Assembly (NCBI RefSeq): GCF_027923225.1
Contig: NZ_BSDI01000029.1
Location: 127,494 to 191,493, forward strand
Source of the DNA: Phytohabitans aurantiacus
GTDB taxonomy: Bacteria; Actinomycetota; Actinomycetes; Mycobacteriales; Micromonosporaceae
Length of the DNA: 64,000 nucleotides
Direction of reading: 5' to 3'
How positions within the stretch are numbered: position 1 is the stretch's first letter; each line of letters begins with the position of its first letter. Below are positions 42,581-53,300 of the stretch, in pieces. The translations under genes and the position numbers were made by a program. The notes below the pieces were generated by a model. The model was not told the origin of the DNA and did no database searches. It saw nothing but the letters and a program-made list of their open reading frames with translations.

Positions 42581-45500
42581 ATGCTCGCCATGTCGGTGAG
42601 CACAGCGTCGGTGAGTGCGGTCAAGAGGCGCAAGTTCGGGGTACGGGCGCTGGTCGCCCTCATGGTCGTGAGTCTGTTGTGGGCGGTGCCGAGCTCCGCC
42701 GCCCTGCAGGCGTCCACAATGTCCGCTAGTGCCCTGAACTCCTTGTGGGGCGCGTACGGCGACGCGGGCGGCCACTGGACCGGCGGCGACTCCACCGTCT
42801 CGGTGGCGCTGCCGGATGGCCGGGTCGCCTGGCTGTACTCCGACACCTATCTCGGCGCGGTCAACGCCGACCACAGCCGGCCCGCCGACGCGCCCATGGT
42901 GAACAACACCCTGGTCGTTCAGCAGGGCAACACCCTGGGGCAGACGCTGCACGGCGGCACCGCCGCGGCGCCGAAGGCCCTTGTGGACACCGGCGTGGCC
43001 GACGAGCTGTTCTGGGTCACGGACGGTGTCGTCGACGAGGGCGCGTTGAAGGTGCTCTACAACCGTTACCGCAAGACCGGCACCGGCCCGCTGGATGTCG
43101 AACTCGTCGGGACCGCGCTGGCGACGTTCGCGCTGCCCGGCCTGACGCTGAGCAGCGTGACAGCGCTGCCGCTCACCAACCGGATCGCCTGGGGCACGAC
43201 GATCCTGCAGGATGGTGGGCAGACCTATGTGTACGGTCTGGAAGACGTCGACGGCCTCAAGTTCGCGCATGTGGCCCGGGCCACCGGTGGCCTGGCGGGG
43301 AGTTGGCAGTTCTGGACCGGCTCGGCCTGGTCGGCGAACGAGGCGCAGTCGAGCCGGTTGATGAGTGGTGTCGGTGGTTACTCCGTCGATCGGATCGGCG
43401 ACGACTACGTGCTGGTGACTCAGGACACCAACACGATGTTCGGTCCGTCGGTGGTGGCGCATGTGGCCGCGAGCCCGACCGGGCCGTTCGGTGCGCCGCG
43501 GTATCTGGTCGACGCGCCGGAGCCCGCCGCGAACCCGGCGCACATCATCTACGACGCCCGTACCCATCCGGCGCTGGCGGCGGACGGGAAGCTGCTGATC
43601 TCGTACAACGTCAACAGCCTGCGGGACGGCGACAACACCGCGGACGCCCGTATCTATCGGCCGCGTTTCGTCGAGTTCGCGTGGCCGTTGCCGGCGCCGG
43701 ACCCGGCGACGGTGCCGGCCCGCCCCGCCGGGTTCACCGTCGAGGGCAGCAGTGACCCCATCCGGTTGGCGTGGACGCCGGTTCCGGGCGCCACCGGGTA
43801 TCGGGTGTATCGCCGGGACGTCACGGCCGGCCAGACTCATTTCACTCGTTCACCGCGGGTAGAGTCGCAGGCCAGCGCCGAGGTCGCGTTACTGACCGAC
43901 GGGCACGCGTACGAGTTCCGGATCGCGGCGGTCAACGCCGTCGGGGAGAGCCAGCCCAGCGACACCAGGTCCATCACGATCGACGTCGTGGCGCCAGCCG
44001 CGCCGACGGGGTTGACGGCCACCCCGAACGGCAACGGCGAGATCGCGTTGAGCTGGGCGGCGGTGACGGGGCCGGCGCAGTACCAGGTGTACCTGCGGGA
44101 CCTCACCGAGCAGCAGGAGGAGTTCGCGACGCTCGAACCGGACTCCCCGTTCGGCACGACCGCGACGGCGCGCAAGCTCGTCCACCAGCACGACTACGAG
44201 TTCGTGGTCGTCGCCCGCAACGGCGCGGGGGACAGTCCGCGCAGCGCGGCGGTCACCGCGCGGGCGTCCTACGCCCTTCCGGGTACGCCAGGGCAGCTGA
44301 CCGCCACCGCGGACGGTGCCGGCGCGGTGCGGCTGGCCTGGCAGGCGGCCGGCCCCGACGTCTGGTACTGGGTGTACCAGCGGGACGTGACGGCCGGCGA
44401 GACCGCGTTCACCAAGCTGGAGTACCCCGTCACGCAGGGGGCGTCGTTCAACGCCGCGGGGCTGCTGCACGAGCACGAGTACGAGTTCAAGGTCTCCGCT
44501 ATCAACGGCGGCGGTGAAGGCGTCGCGACCGCGCCGGTCCGGGCGACGGCCCGCTACGGCCTGCCCGGCGTGCCGACCGCGCTGGCCGCGACGGTGAACG
44601 CCGATGCCAGCGTGACGCTGAACTGGACAGGTTCCGGCGCCGGCGTCTGGTACTGGGTGTACCTGCGGGACGTCACCGCCGCCGAGACCGAGTTCCGCAA
44701 GCTTGAGTACCCGGTCACCGAGGGCACCACGGCCCGGCCGGGAGCCCTGCTTGACGGGCACGAGTACGAGTTCGCGGTGTCGGCCATCAACCAGGGTGGG
44801 GAGAGCCAGCGCAGCGGCACGATCCGCGCGACCGCCCGGCACGACAAGCCCGGTGCGCCAACCGGTCTGGTGGCGACCGCCAACGGCGACGGCAGCGTCA
44901 GTCTGGAGTGGACGGCACCCGCCCCGAACCTCTACTACTGGGTCTACCAGCGCGACGTGACCAGCGGCGAAGCCGACTTCCGGAGGCTGGAGCTTCCGGT
45001 CACCCAGGGCACGGCTGCGCGGCCGGGAGCGTTGCTCGACGGGCACGAGTACGAGTTCGCGGTCGCCGGCATCAACGCCGCCGGTGACGGGCCGCGCAGC
45101 GCAACGGTACGGGTGACCGCCCGTCACGACCTTCCCGGTGTGCCGACCGGTCTACGGGCGACACCGGGCGACGGCGAGGTCGTTCTGGAGTGGACAGCGG
45201 TTCCCAACTCCTGGTACTGGGTCTACTACCGCGACATCACCGCGGGCGACACCCAGTTCACCAAGGCGCAGTACCCGGTGACCGAGGGCCCGACGGCGAC
45301 ATTGGGCTGGCTGGCCAACGGCCATGAGTACGAGTTCAAGGTGTCGGCGGTCAACGCGGCCGGTGAGGGCGGCGCCAGCGCGGTGGTGAAGGCGAAGCCC
45401 ATGCCGCCGCTGCCCAAGGTGGTGACCGGTCTGACCGCCACGGCCAACGACACCGGCGGCGTCCGTCTGGAGTGGACAGCGCCCGGCCCGAACCTCTACT

Positions 45501-48025
45501 ACTGGGTGTACCGGCGGGACGTGACGGCGGGAGAGTCCGACTACACGAAGCTGGCGTACCCGGTAACGGACGGCACGGCGATCACCGTCAAGGGGCTCAC
45601 TCACGGGCACGTGTACGAGTTCACGGTCGCCGGCACGAACCTGGCCGGTGACGGGCCGACCGCCGCCCCGGTCCGCGCGACCGTCCACTATGCCCTGCCG
45701 AGCGCGCCGACGAACCTGCGCGGGCAGACCGCCGGCGACGGCACCGTCAACCTGAGCTGGGACTCGCCCGGCGAAGACCTGTGGTTCTGGGTGTACCAGC
45801 GCGACGTGACCGCCGGGCAGACCGCCTTCACCAAGGGCATCTACCCCGCGACCACCACGTCGGCGACCAGCGGTGCGCTCGTGCACGGCCACGTGTACGA
45901 GTTCAAGGTCACCGCGATCAACGGCGGCGGCGAGGGACCCGCCTCGAACACCATCCAGGTCACCGCCCAGGGCGGCCTGCCCCGCCCGCCGACCGGCCTG
46001 ACCGCGGTAGCCGGCAACGGCGAAGTCAGGCTGTCGTGGACGGCCAGCACCACACCCAACGTCTATTACTGGATCTACTACCGGCAGACGGCCGGAAACG
46101 ACGGCTTCACCCGGCTGGAGTGGCCGGCGACCGGAACCACCGCGACCGTGGGCAGCCTGACCAACGGCACGGAGTACGAGTTCAAGGTGGCCGCGACCAA
46201 CGCGTCGGGCGACAGTGAGCCATCCAATGTGGTCAAGGCTCGACCGCTGCCGCCCGCGCCCACCGCGCCGACGGGCCTGAACGCGATCGCGGCCGACGGC
46301 AAGGTCGGCCTCGGCTGGAACCAGAACGCGACCGCCACGACCTACAACATCTACCTGCGCGACGTCACCGCCGGGCAGACGGCGTGGACGAAGCTGCCGT
46401 ACTCGGTGCCCGAGTGGTGGCACACCGTCGAAAACCTGACCAACGGTCACCGGTACGAGTTCCGCGTCACCTCCGTCAACGCCGCGGGGGAGAGCGGCCC
46501 GTCCAATGTGGTCAGCTCCACGCCGGTACCACCCGCGCCGCAGGCCCCGAGCGGCCTGACCGCGGTGGCTGGCAATGGCCAGGTCACGTTGAACTGGAAT
46601 GCCAGTGCGACGCCGAATGTGTACTACTGGGTGTACTTCCGGCCGCAGGGTCACACGGACTGGTACTACTTCCAGTACCCCACGCTCGACACCCGGTTCG
46701 TGGCGACAGGGCTGTTGAACGGGTTCCGGTACGAGTTCAAGGTGACCGCCGCGAACCTGGGCGGCCAGAGCGGGTTCTCCAACACCGTCGCGGCCACGCC
46801 GTTCCAGCCGCCGCCCGCCGCACCGTCGGGCCTGACCGCGGTGGCCGGCAATGGCCAGGTCACGTTGAACTGGAATGCCAGTGCGACGCCGAATGTGTAC
46901 TACTGGGTGTACTTCCGGCCGCAGGGTCACACCGACTGGTACTACTTCAAGTACCCGACGACGAACACCCGGTTCGTGGCGACCGGGTTGCTGAACGGGT
47001 TCCGGTACGAGTTCAAGGTGACCGCGGCCAACGGCGGCGGGCAGAGCGGGTTCTCCAACACGGCGGCGGCCACACCGTTCCTGCCCCTGCCGGCCGCGCC
47101 GTCCGGGCTCAGTGCGGTGGCCGGAGACGCCCAGGTCACGCTGACCTGGAACGCCAGTGCGACGTCCAACGTGTACTACTGGGTGTACTTCCGGCCGCAG
47201 GGACACGCGAACTGGTACTACTTCCAGTACCCGACGACGAACACCAGGTTCGTGGCCACGGGGCTGGCGAACGGCTACACCTACGAGTTCAAGGTGACCG
47301 CCGCGAACCAAGCCGGCCAGAGCGGCTACTCCAACACCGTCAGCGCCCGCCCGCTGCCGCCACCCCCGTACGTGCCGACGCTGAGCGCGTCCGCCCGGCC
47401 AGGGTACGCACGGCTCAGTTGGCAGTGCACGCTGTTCCCCGGCGGCTACGTCTACCTCTGGATCGAATACCGCACCAGCGGCGCATGGCGGCGCCTGCCG
47501 CTTCCGGTGGTGCACTCGGTGGGGCTGTGTGAACAGTCCTTCCACTTCGACACCACCGCGTTCGCGCGGGGCCAGCGCATCGAGTACCGCCTCATCGCCG
47601 AGCGGATCACCCAATCGGTGTCCAACGTGGCCGCCGCCAACGTGATGCTCTCCCGTCCACAGGCGTACTGGTTGATAACGGAACCGACCAGCCAGGGACG
47701 CAGTTCGTTCCAGGCCGGATCCGGCGCGTGGAGTGCGTACGGGTTCGACTGGGCCAACAACGGATGCAGCAACTCGCCGGACTATCCGTTCGGATACAAC
47801 TTCAAGCCGGCGTGCGACCGGCACGACTTCGGCTACGGAAACCACCGCACGGTCGGCCTCAGCGCTGAGCGTTACCGGGAACGCATCGACGGAACCCTGC
47901 TGTGGGACCTGAGCAGAATGTGCGGGGCACTCCCATCAGGTGACCGAACCACCTGTCTAGGGATCGCCTCGATCTACTACAACGCGGTGCGAGACTTCGG
48001 CGACGGCGCCTGGGCCGATTCCTGA
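42581..48025 (+). CDS. Giant secreted protein: beta-propeller domain, 13-14 fibronectin type III repeats and a C-terminal phospholipase A2 domain
   Basis: About 1814 residues. A Sec signal (VRALVALMVVSLLWAVPSSA) precedes a DUF5005/DUF4185-like propeller domain of about 330 residues. Then come 13 clear fibronectin type III modules, plus a divergent one, each with APTGLTA-type openings, a YYWVYxRDVTAG strand and GHEYEFxVxAxNxxGE. The last 90 residues form a prokaryotic phospholipase A2 domain: NNGCSNSPDYPFGYNF followed by CDRHDFGYGNHR, which holds the catalytic His-Asp pair. It should therefore be an enzyme presented on a long extracellular stalk. The start is ambiguous: TTG 42560, ATG 42581 and ATG 42590 are in frame and none has a perfect ribosome site. 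Confidence 0.88.
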   Translation: MLAMSVSTASVSAVKRRKFGVRALVALMVVSLLWAVPSSAALQASTMSASALNSLWGAYGDAGGHWTGGDSTVSVALPDGRVAWLYSDTYLGAVNADHSRPADAPMVNNTLVVQQGNTLGQTLHGGTAAAPKALVDTGVADELFWVTDGVVDEGALKVLYNRYRKTGTGPLDVELVGTALATFALPGLTLSSVTALPLTNRIAWGTTILQDGGQTYVYGLEDVDGLKFAHVARATGGLAGSWQFWTGSAWSANEAQSSRLMSGVGGYSVDRIGDDYVLVTQDTNTMFGPSVVAHVAASPTGPFGAPRYLVDAPEPAANPAHIIYDARTHPALAADGKLLISYNVNSLRDGDNTADARIYRPRFVEFAWPLPAPDPATVPARPAGFTVEGSSDPIRLAWTPVPGATGYRVYRRDVTAGQTHFTRSPRVESQASAEVALLTDGHAYEFRIAAVNAVGESQPSDTRSITIDVVAPAAPTGLTATPNGNGEIALSWAAVTGPAQYQVYLRDLTEQQEEFATLEPDSPFGTTATARKLVHQHDYEFVVVARNGAGDSPRSAAVTARASYALPGTPGQLTATADGAGAVRLAWQAAGPDVWYWVYQRDVTAGETAFTKLEYPVTQGASFNAAGLLHEHEYEFKVSAINGGGEGVATAPVRATARYGLPGVPTALAATVNADASVTLNWTGSGAGVWYWVYLRDVTAAETEFRKLEYPVTEGTTARPGALLDGHEYEFAVSAINQGGESQRSGTIRATARHDKPGAPTGLVATANGDGSVSLEWTAPAPNLYYWVYQRDVTSGEADFRRLELPVTQGTAARPGALLDGHEYEFAVAGINAAGDGPRSATVRVTARHDLPGVPTGLRATPGDGEVVLEWTAVPNSWYWVYYRDITAGDTQFTKAQYPVTEGPTATLGWLANGHEYEFKVSAVNAAGEGGASAVVKAKPMPPLPKVVTGLTATANDTGGVRLEWTAPGPNLYYWVYRRDVTAGESDYTKLAYPVTDGTAITVKGLTHGHVYEFTVAGTNLAGDGPTAAPVRATVHYALPSAPTNLRGQTAGDGTVNLSWDSPGEDLWFWVYQRDVTAGQTAFTKGIYPATTTSATSGALVHGHVYEFKVTAINGGGEGPASNTIQVTAQGGLPRPPTGLTAVAGNGEVRLSWTASTTPNVYYWIYYRQTAGNDGFTRLEWPATGTTATVGSLTNGTEYEFKVAATNASGDSEPSNVVKARPLPPAPTAPTGLNAIAADGKVGLGWNQNATATTYNIYLRDVTAGQTAWTKLPYSVPEWWHTVENLTNGHRYEFRVTSVNAAGESGPSNVVSSTPVPPAPQAPSGLTAVAGNGQVTLNWNASATPNVYYWVYFRPQGHTDWYYFQYPTLDTRFVATGLLNGFRYEFKVTAANLGGQSGFSNTVAATPFQPPPAAPSGLTAVAGNGQVTLNWNASATPNVYYWVYFRPQGHTDWYYFKYPTTNTRFVATGLLNGFRYEFKVTAANGGGQSGFSNTAAATPFLPLPAAPSGLSAVAGDAQVTLTWNASATSNVYYWVYFRPQGHANWYYFQYPTTNTRFVATGLANGYTYEFKVTAANQAGQSGYSNTVSARPLPPPPYVPTLSASARPGYARLSWQCTLFPGGYVYLWIEYRTSGAWRRLPLPVVHSVGLCEQSFHFDTTAFARGQRIEYRLIAERITQSVSNVAAANVMLSRPQAYWLITEPTSQGRSSFQAGSGAWSAYGFDWANNGCSNSPDYPFGYNFKPACDRHDFGYGNHRTVGLSAERYRERIDGTLLWDLSRMCGALPSGDRTTCLGIASIYYNAVRDFGDGAWADS
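46561..47388 (+). repeat. Three near-identical 276-bp fibronectin-III coding repeats
   Basis: Units starting at about 46561, 46837 and 47113 are each 276 bases (92 codons). The first two are almost identical at DNA level over their first 120 bases, including silent positions, while the third is more diverged. The other modules of this protein differ much more, so these arose by recent tandem duplication. Confidence 0.85.
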
Positions 48026-48036
48026 CCGGTTCAAGA

Positions 48037-48070
48037 CGTTGGGTACGAGCGCTCAAGCTCGTACCCAACG
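48037..48070. terminator. Hairpin terminator between convergent genes
   Basis: Arms CGTTGGGTACGAGC and GCTCGTACCCAACG (14 bases) surround a six-base loop, 11 bases after the stop of the phospholipase-domain gene and just before the convergent DUF6891 gene's stop. It probably serves both. Confidence 0.88.
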
Positions 48071-48078
48071 GGCCGCCT

Positions 48079-48657
48079 TCAGGCCAGGGGCGCATACCAG
48101 CGTGCACCGGTGACCAGGACCCTGGTGGCCTGGCTCCGGTTCCACTCGACCCGCATGCCGTACTTGCGAAGCACCGGGAAGACCAGCTCGTCCAGCATCC
48201 GCTCCACATCGGACTGGTAGCCAGCCTGCCGTTGCTCTTCCGGCAGGGCCGCATAGGCGGCCTCGTCGAAGTCTTCGGGTGGGTAGGCGCCGTAGCCGAG
48301 GTAGACCGAACCGTCGGGGCTGGAAACAAGCGACTCGGTGTCCTGCTGGTGATACCAGAGGTATCCGTGCCAGTGCCGGGAGTCGTCGCGCTCGTCGTGG
48401 ATCTCGGCGGCGGCGCAGGTGCCGCAGCAGGTGAAGTTCTCGCGGGCCAGCACGCCGAGCTGGTTGAGCTCGTCGAAGGCCTGGGTCAGGTTGCTGCGCA
48501 CGTCACCCAGCTCACGCTGCTGGGCTCGGCGGACCTCCAGCGCCCTCTCGTAGGCGGCCGCGAAATCGGCGGCGTCGTCCTCCCCGCGCAGGATCCAGGA
48601 CCACATCTTGTCCTCGGGACGGTCGTTGTAGGTCCAGTCATTCACACACGAGATCAT
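48079..48657 (-). CDS. DUF6891 domain protein
   Basis: A 192-residue cytosolic protein. Its NLTQAFDELNQLGVLARENF, TCCGTCAAAEI and HGYLWYHQQDTESL segments match the DUF6891 family. The Cys-Cys-x-x-Cys cluster could bind metal. The function is unknown. ATG 48657 is used; in-frame sequence further upstream looks non-coding and would overlap the divergent hydrolase's promoter. It is convergent to the phospholipase-domain protein. A link between the two, for example as an immunity protein, is possible but unsupported, because DUF6891 also occurs alone. Confidence 0.72.
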   Translation of the reverse strand: MISCVNDWTYNDRPEDKMWSWILRGEDDAADFAAAYERALEVRRAQQRELGDVRSNLTQAFDELNQLGVLARENFTCCGTCAAAEIHDERDDSRHWHGYLWYHQQDTESLVSSPDGSVYLGYGAYPPEDFDEAAYAALPEEQRQAGYQSDVERMLDELVFPVLRKYGMRVEWNRSQATRVLVTGARWYAPLA

Positions 48658-48733
48658 GACATCAAGAGAGTGAAGCCGGATTGAAGTCGCCGGCTGGTTT
48701 ACTGCAGCGACTCCACGGGACAGGAGGCGCGAG

Positions 48734-50164
48734 ATGCGTAAAGGACTACGTGGCCTGGCTGTGGCCGGGTTGCTGATGGGGTTACTGGTCAGCGGGTCGC
48801 CGGCCAAGGCGGTGGCACCGGGCGTGGCGGCCGCCACGGGGCGTCACACCTATCTGGGCACGATCGACGGGGCCGACTTCAGGGTCGAGACGCCGCAGCG
48901 GTGGAACGGCACCTTGGTGCTGTTCAGCCATGGCAACTGGCCGGTCGGTTTCCCGCCACCGGGCGGGATCTGGCTTTCGAACCGGCCGCCGGACCGGTCC
49001 GGGACCGAGGCATGGTTGCTCGACAACGGTTACGCGCTTGCGGCGTCGAACTTCAAAGGCGTCACCGGTTTCGCGATGAAGGACGCGCTGGAAGACCAGA
49101 TCGCCTTGCTGGACTGGTTCGAGGCGAACATCGGGCAGCCGCATCGCACGGTTGCCACCGGGCATTCGAACGGGGCGGCCATTTCGGCACTGCTCGCCGA
49201 GCGGAACCCGCACCGGTTCGCCGGGGTGGCGACCGCGTGCGGTGAGTTCGACCCGCCCGGAACGCTCAACTCGGCGCTGGACATGCTGTTCGCGGTCAAG
49301 GCCCTGCTGGTACCGGCTGATCAGCAGGACATCGAGCTGGTCCGATCCCGCGACCCGGATCGCGGCAACGAGGTCCTGACCAACGCGGTCCGCGACGCCG
49401 TGACCACACCGCAGGGCCGCGCCCGTATCGCCCTGATCGCCGCGCTGGGCAACATCCCGGGCGCGTTCTCCGCGCACGAGCCGGCGCCGCGGCCGGGCAC
49501 GGAGGACTGGGTCCGCAAGCAGGCGGACTGGATCATGGGCTACGTCTTCTTCGGCGGACCGAAGGAGCGGGCCGATCTGGAACGCCGCGCCGGCGGCAAT
49601 CCGTCGTTCAACACCGGCATCGACTACCGGCGCCTGCTGAGCCGGTCCAGCCAGACCGAGCTGGTACGCCGCGCCTACCAAGCCACGCCGGGTGTGGACC
49701 TCGACGCCGACCTGAACCGGATCAACGCCACGCCGCGGATCGCCGCCGACCCGGCCGCACTCTCCTACATGGACCGGTTCGCGCTGCCGACGGGGCGGAT
49801 CTCGATGCCCTTCATCACCGTTCACACCGTGCAGGACGGCGGCGCCGTCGCCGAACACGAGCGGTGGTACGCCGGCCAGGTCCGCCAGCACGGCGACCCG
49901 GCGAAGCTGCGACAGGTCTATGTGGACCGCGGCATGCACTGCGCGTTCAGCGACGCGGAGGAGCTGGTGATTCTCCGGGCCCTGTTTGAGCGGATCGACA
50001 CCGGCCGTTGGCCAAACCTGACTCCACGCCGGCTCAACGCGGCCGCCGGCGAGTTCACCGACCCGTTCCACCGGGTTTTGGACTTCGGCACGTTCGAGGA
50101 CAAGATCATGCCTCCGGCATTCACCAGTTTCGCCCCAGCGCGATTCCTGCGCCCGTCACGCTAG
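48734..50164 (+). CDS. Secreted alpha/beta hydrolase
   Basis: A 476-residue secreted protein: a Sec signal (LRGLAVAGLLMGLLVSGSPA) and an alpha/beta hydrolase domain with LVLFSHGNW (oxyanion region), VATGHSNGAAISALLAERNP (nucleophile Ser in GHSNG) and a late VDRGMHCAF that could supply the catalytic His. There is a large insert between the nucleophile and the His. Such proteins resemble tannase/feruloyl-esterase-like or PHB depolymerase-like hydrolases, but the substrate cannot be fixed. ATG 48734 has GGAGGCG upstream. Confidence 0.82.
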   Translation: MRKGLRGLAVAGLLMGLLVSGSPAKAVAPGVAAATGRHTYLGTIDGADFRVETPQRWNGTLVLFSHGNWPVGFPPPGGIWLSNRPPDRSGTEAWLLDNGYALAASNFKGVTGFAMKDALEDQIALLDWFEANIGQPHRTVATGHSNGAAISALLAERNPHRFAGVATACGEFDPPGTLNSALDMLFAVKALLVPADQQDIELVRSRDPDRGNEVLTNAVRDAVTTPQGRARIALIAALGNIPGAFSAHEPAPRPGTEDWVRKQADWIMGYVFFGGPKERADLERRAGGNPSFNTGIDYRRLLSRSSQTELVRRAYQATPGVDLDADLNRINATPRIAADPAALSYMDRFALPTGRISMPFITVHTVQDGGAVAEHERWYAGQVRQHGDPAKLRQVYVDRGMHCAFSDAEELVILRALFERIDTGRWPNLTPRRLNAAAGEFTDPFHRVLDFGTFEDKIMPPAFTSFAPARFLRPSR

Positions 50165-50237
50165 GAGCCATGTCGCCCGCCAGCGTAGCCCCCACTGCCG
50201 TTCCCTTTTCCGAAAGGCGCCGTGCTGAACTCCGCAA

Positions 50238-50268
50238 ATCCGTGCCCTCAAATGCGGGCAGCACGGAT
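50238..50268 (+). terminator. Candidate terminator after the secreted hydrolase
   Basis: ATCCGTGC and GCACGGAT arms, extended inward by C/G pairs, flank a short loop and are followed by GTTTGG. It is 74 bases after the hydrolase stop. Confidence 0.5.
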
Positions 50269-50366
50269 GTTTGGGGCAACGACGAGCTTCCATGAAAACG
50301 CGTCTCATGTTGAGCTTCCGCGCGTGCTGATTCTCGCAACGCCGAACCGATGAGACCGGGGGAACG

Positions 50367-53300
50367 ATGGCTACATCCAGACTGCGCAGGCGGCTGCGCT
50401 CCACGATAGCTGTAGTGGCCGTTGGCGCGACGGTGGTCGCGGTCGCGCTCAGCCCGCCCGCAGCCCAGGCGCGGGCGCTGGACCCGGGGGGCGGAGCGTC
50501 GAAAGTGGCCGCTCCGCCGTCGGACACGGTCGACCCCAAAGAGCGGGATCGGGTACTGGCGCCGGGCTGGCACAAGTCCGACGATCTCGTCTGGACGACC
50601 TCGGGCGACAGCACCGGCCTGCACGTGCTCGTCGCCACCGCCCGCGGCGGGTACGGCTGGAAGACCGTGGCGTCGCTGGCCGAGCCGGGCTTCGACGCCG
50701 ACCTGTGGATTGGTAACGCGTGCATCACCGGCTCTGGTCGCCGGCTCGTGGTGGTTTACGGGCCGCGCACGTTCACCAATGACCCCGACCTCTTCGACCG
50801 TGGCGGGTTCACCGCGGTGGTGGACCTGCACTCGGGTGCGGTGAAGAAGCTGCCGGTGCAGAGCTCGCTGGCGTACTTCAATCCGGGTTGCGGCACCGGA
50901 GAGAGGGCGGTGCTCAGCCAGTACGGCGGCAAGCGCATCGACGACCCGAAGGTCAAGGGCGTCCACAGCAGACTGATCACAGTGGACGCCGCCAAGGGCA
51001 CGATCGGCAAGCCGCTGCTGCTGCCCACCGAGCTGAGCTCGCCGGTACCGGTCGGTGACGCCGTGGTCGCCGCGGGCGCGGGCCGGCTCGTGCGCGTGGA
51101 CGGTCGAGGCAGGATGCAGGGGCTGGTCCCCACGCGCGGCACCGCTTTCCGGCTCGCCGCCGATCGCGACGGTGGCGTCGTGTTCCTGGACCGGCAGGGC
51201 GAGAGCGTCCGGGTACGACGGACGATGCCACGGGCGAACGCGACGCCCGCCACTCTCGCCGAGGGCGGCCTCACCAGCGTCGGCCTGGCCACCGGCACCG
51301 CCGGGCAGGTGTTCCTGACCGGCGCCGCCACCAACGTGACGGCGTTGCCCGGGACGGTCCGTCGCCTCGACGTGCCGAACTCCAGCACCGTGTCCACGAC
51401 GGGCGCGCTCGCGCTGACCCGGGTGGCCTGGGCCGGTCAGGCCGATCCCCGGGTTCCCGTCGACACCGGCGGCGCCGCGCGAACCCTTGACATCGAGGCG
51501 CGGTCCGTCGCCCGGAAGGCGAACCTGACGTTTCGCGTGTCGCCCGACGCCTCGCAGTCCGGGGCCGCGGCCGGGTCGGCGCGAAGCACGCACCCGAACC
51601 TGAACGCCGCCAAGAAGAGCGGCTCCGCCGCCCGTGTGCAGGGCTCACCCACCGACCCGGTCGAGGGTACGGACGAACGGTACTGCTCGGTGCCGCGCAA
51701 CGATCCGCGCAACCAGGCGATGCAGCCCAAGCCGCGCCAGGTGGAGTGGGCCGTCGACCAGGTGATCACCAGGTCGCTGACCGTGTCCCGGCCGGCGAAC
51801 TGGAAGAACCTCGGCATGCCGCCGTACAGCCCGATGTCGTACTTCCCGCCGGTCGACCTGATCGGCGGCGGACGGGTGCCGGCCCAGGTGATGCTCGGCA
51901 TCCTCGCCCAGGAGTCGAACATGTGGCAGGCGCCCGGCTTCGTGCTGCCCGGAGCCACCGGCAACCCACTCATCGGCAACTTCTACGGCCGCGACATCTA
52001 CAACGTCGACTCCTCCGACGACTGGAATATCAACTGGGCCGACGCCGACTGCGGATACGGCGTGGCGCAGGTGACCGACCGCATGCGCTTGGCGGGCAAG
52101 GAAAAGCCCGATGAGCAGCCCTCGCATCCGTACAACATGCAGCGTGCGGTGGCGCTGGACTTCGTCACCAACATCGCGGCCGGCGTGCAGATCCTGCAGA
52201 ACAAGTGGAACCAGGTCCGGGCGGCGGGAATCACCGTCAACAACGGCGATCCGCTCAAGATCGAAAACTGGTTCATGGCGGCGTGGGCGTACAACACAGG
52301 CTTCTATCCCAACCTCGGCAACGGCGAGCCGTGGGGTGTGGGTTGGGCGAACAATCCCATCAACCCGCGCTACGACCCGCAGCGCAAGGCGTTCCTCGAC
52401 ACGACATACGAGGACGCGCGTACGCCGCAGAAGTGGCCGTACCCGGAAAAGATCATGGGTTGGGCCGGCCACCCGGTGGAGATCAACGAGTCGCCGACGA
52501 CGCTCGTCCGCGGGTACAACGCCGCTTGGTGGCCGGGTGGCGACGTCCAGGGTCCGATCAACCGGACCGCGGTGAAACCGCCACTGAACCTCTTCTGCGA
52601 CCAGAGCAACCACTGTGTACCGGGCATGAAGGTGGAGCCGGACGCGCCCGGTATGGAGGAGGAACCGCCCGGGCCGTGCCTGCACACCGACGACCACGAC
52701 CGCTTCGACCTGCGCTGCTGGTACCACCAGTCGGTGCAGTGGAAAGGCGGACCGGGTACCACCTGCGGCACCTGCGGCAACGAGTCGGTGCGCTTCGACC
52801 CCGGCTACGCGTACCAGGATGACGGGGTCAGCTACCCGCCGAACTGCGGCACCATGCCGAGCACCTGGCTGATCATCGACGACCAGCTCGACGGCACGCC
52901 GTCGGTGCGACCGGACTGCGCTCGAACATTCAGCAACGCTGGCTCGTTCGGGTTCGAGTTCGCCCCCGACGGCAGCGGCAACTATCCGTCCAAGGTGGAC
53001 CTTCATCAGATCGGTGGCGGCTTCAGCGGCCACTTCTTCTTCGGGCGGACCCGCACCAGCGCGATGCACGGCGGCAGGCTGCGCGTCAACGGGACCTGGC
53101 GGCTGAGCAACCCGATCAGCGGCTGGTACAAGGTGAAGGTGGCCGTACCGGACCACCGCGCCTTCACCAGGCAGGCCGACTACGTGATCAACCTGGGCAA
53201 CGGGGTTACCCGGCATCGCGTCATCGGCCAGGTGCGCAAGGCGAACACGTGGGTGGATCTCGGGTTGTTCAACTTCAACGGCCGCGGGAGCGTCTCGCTG

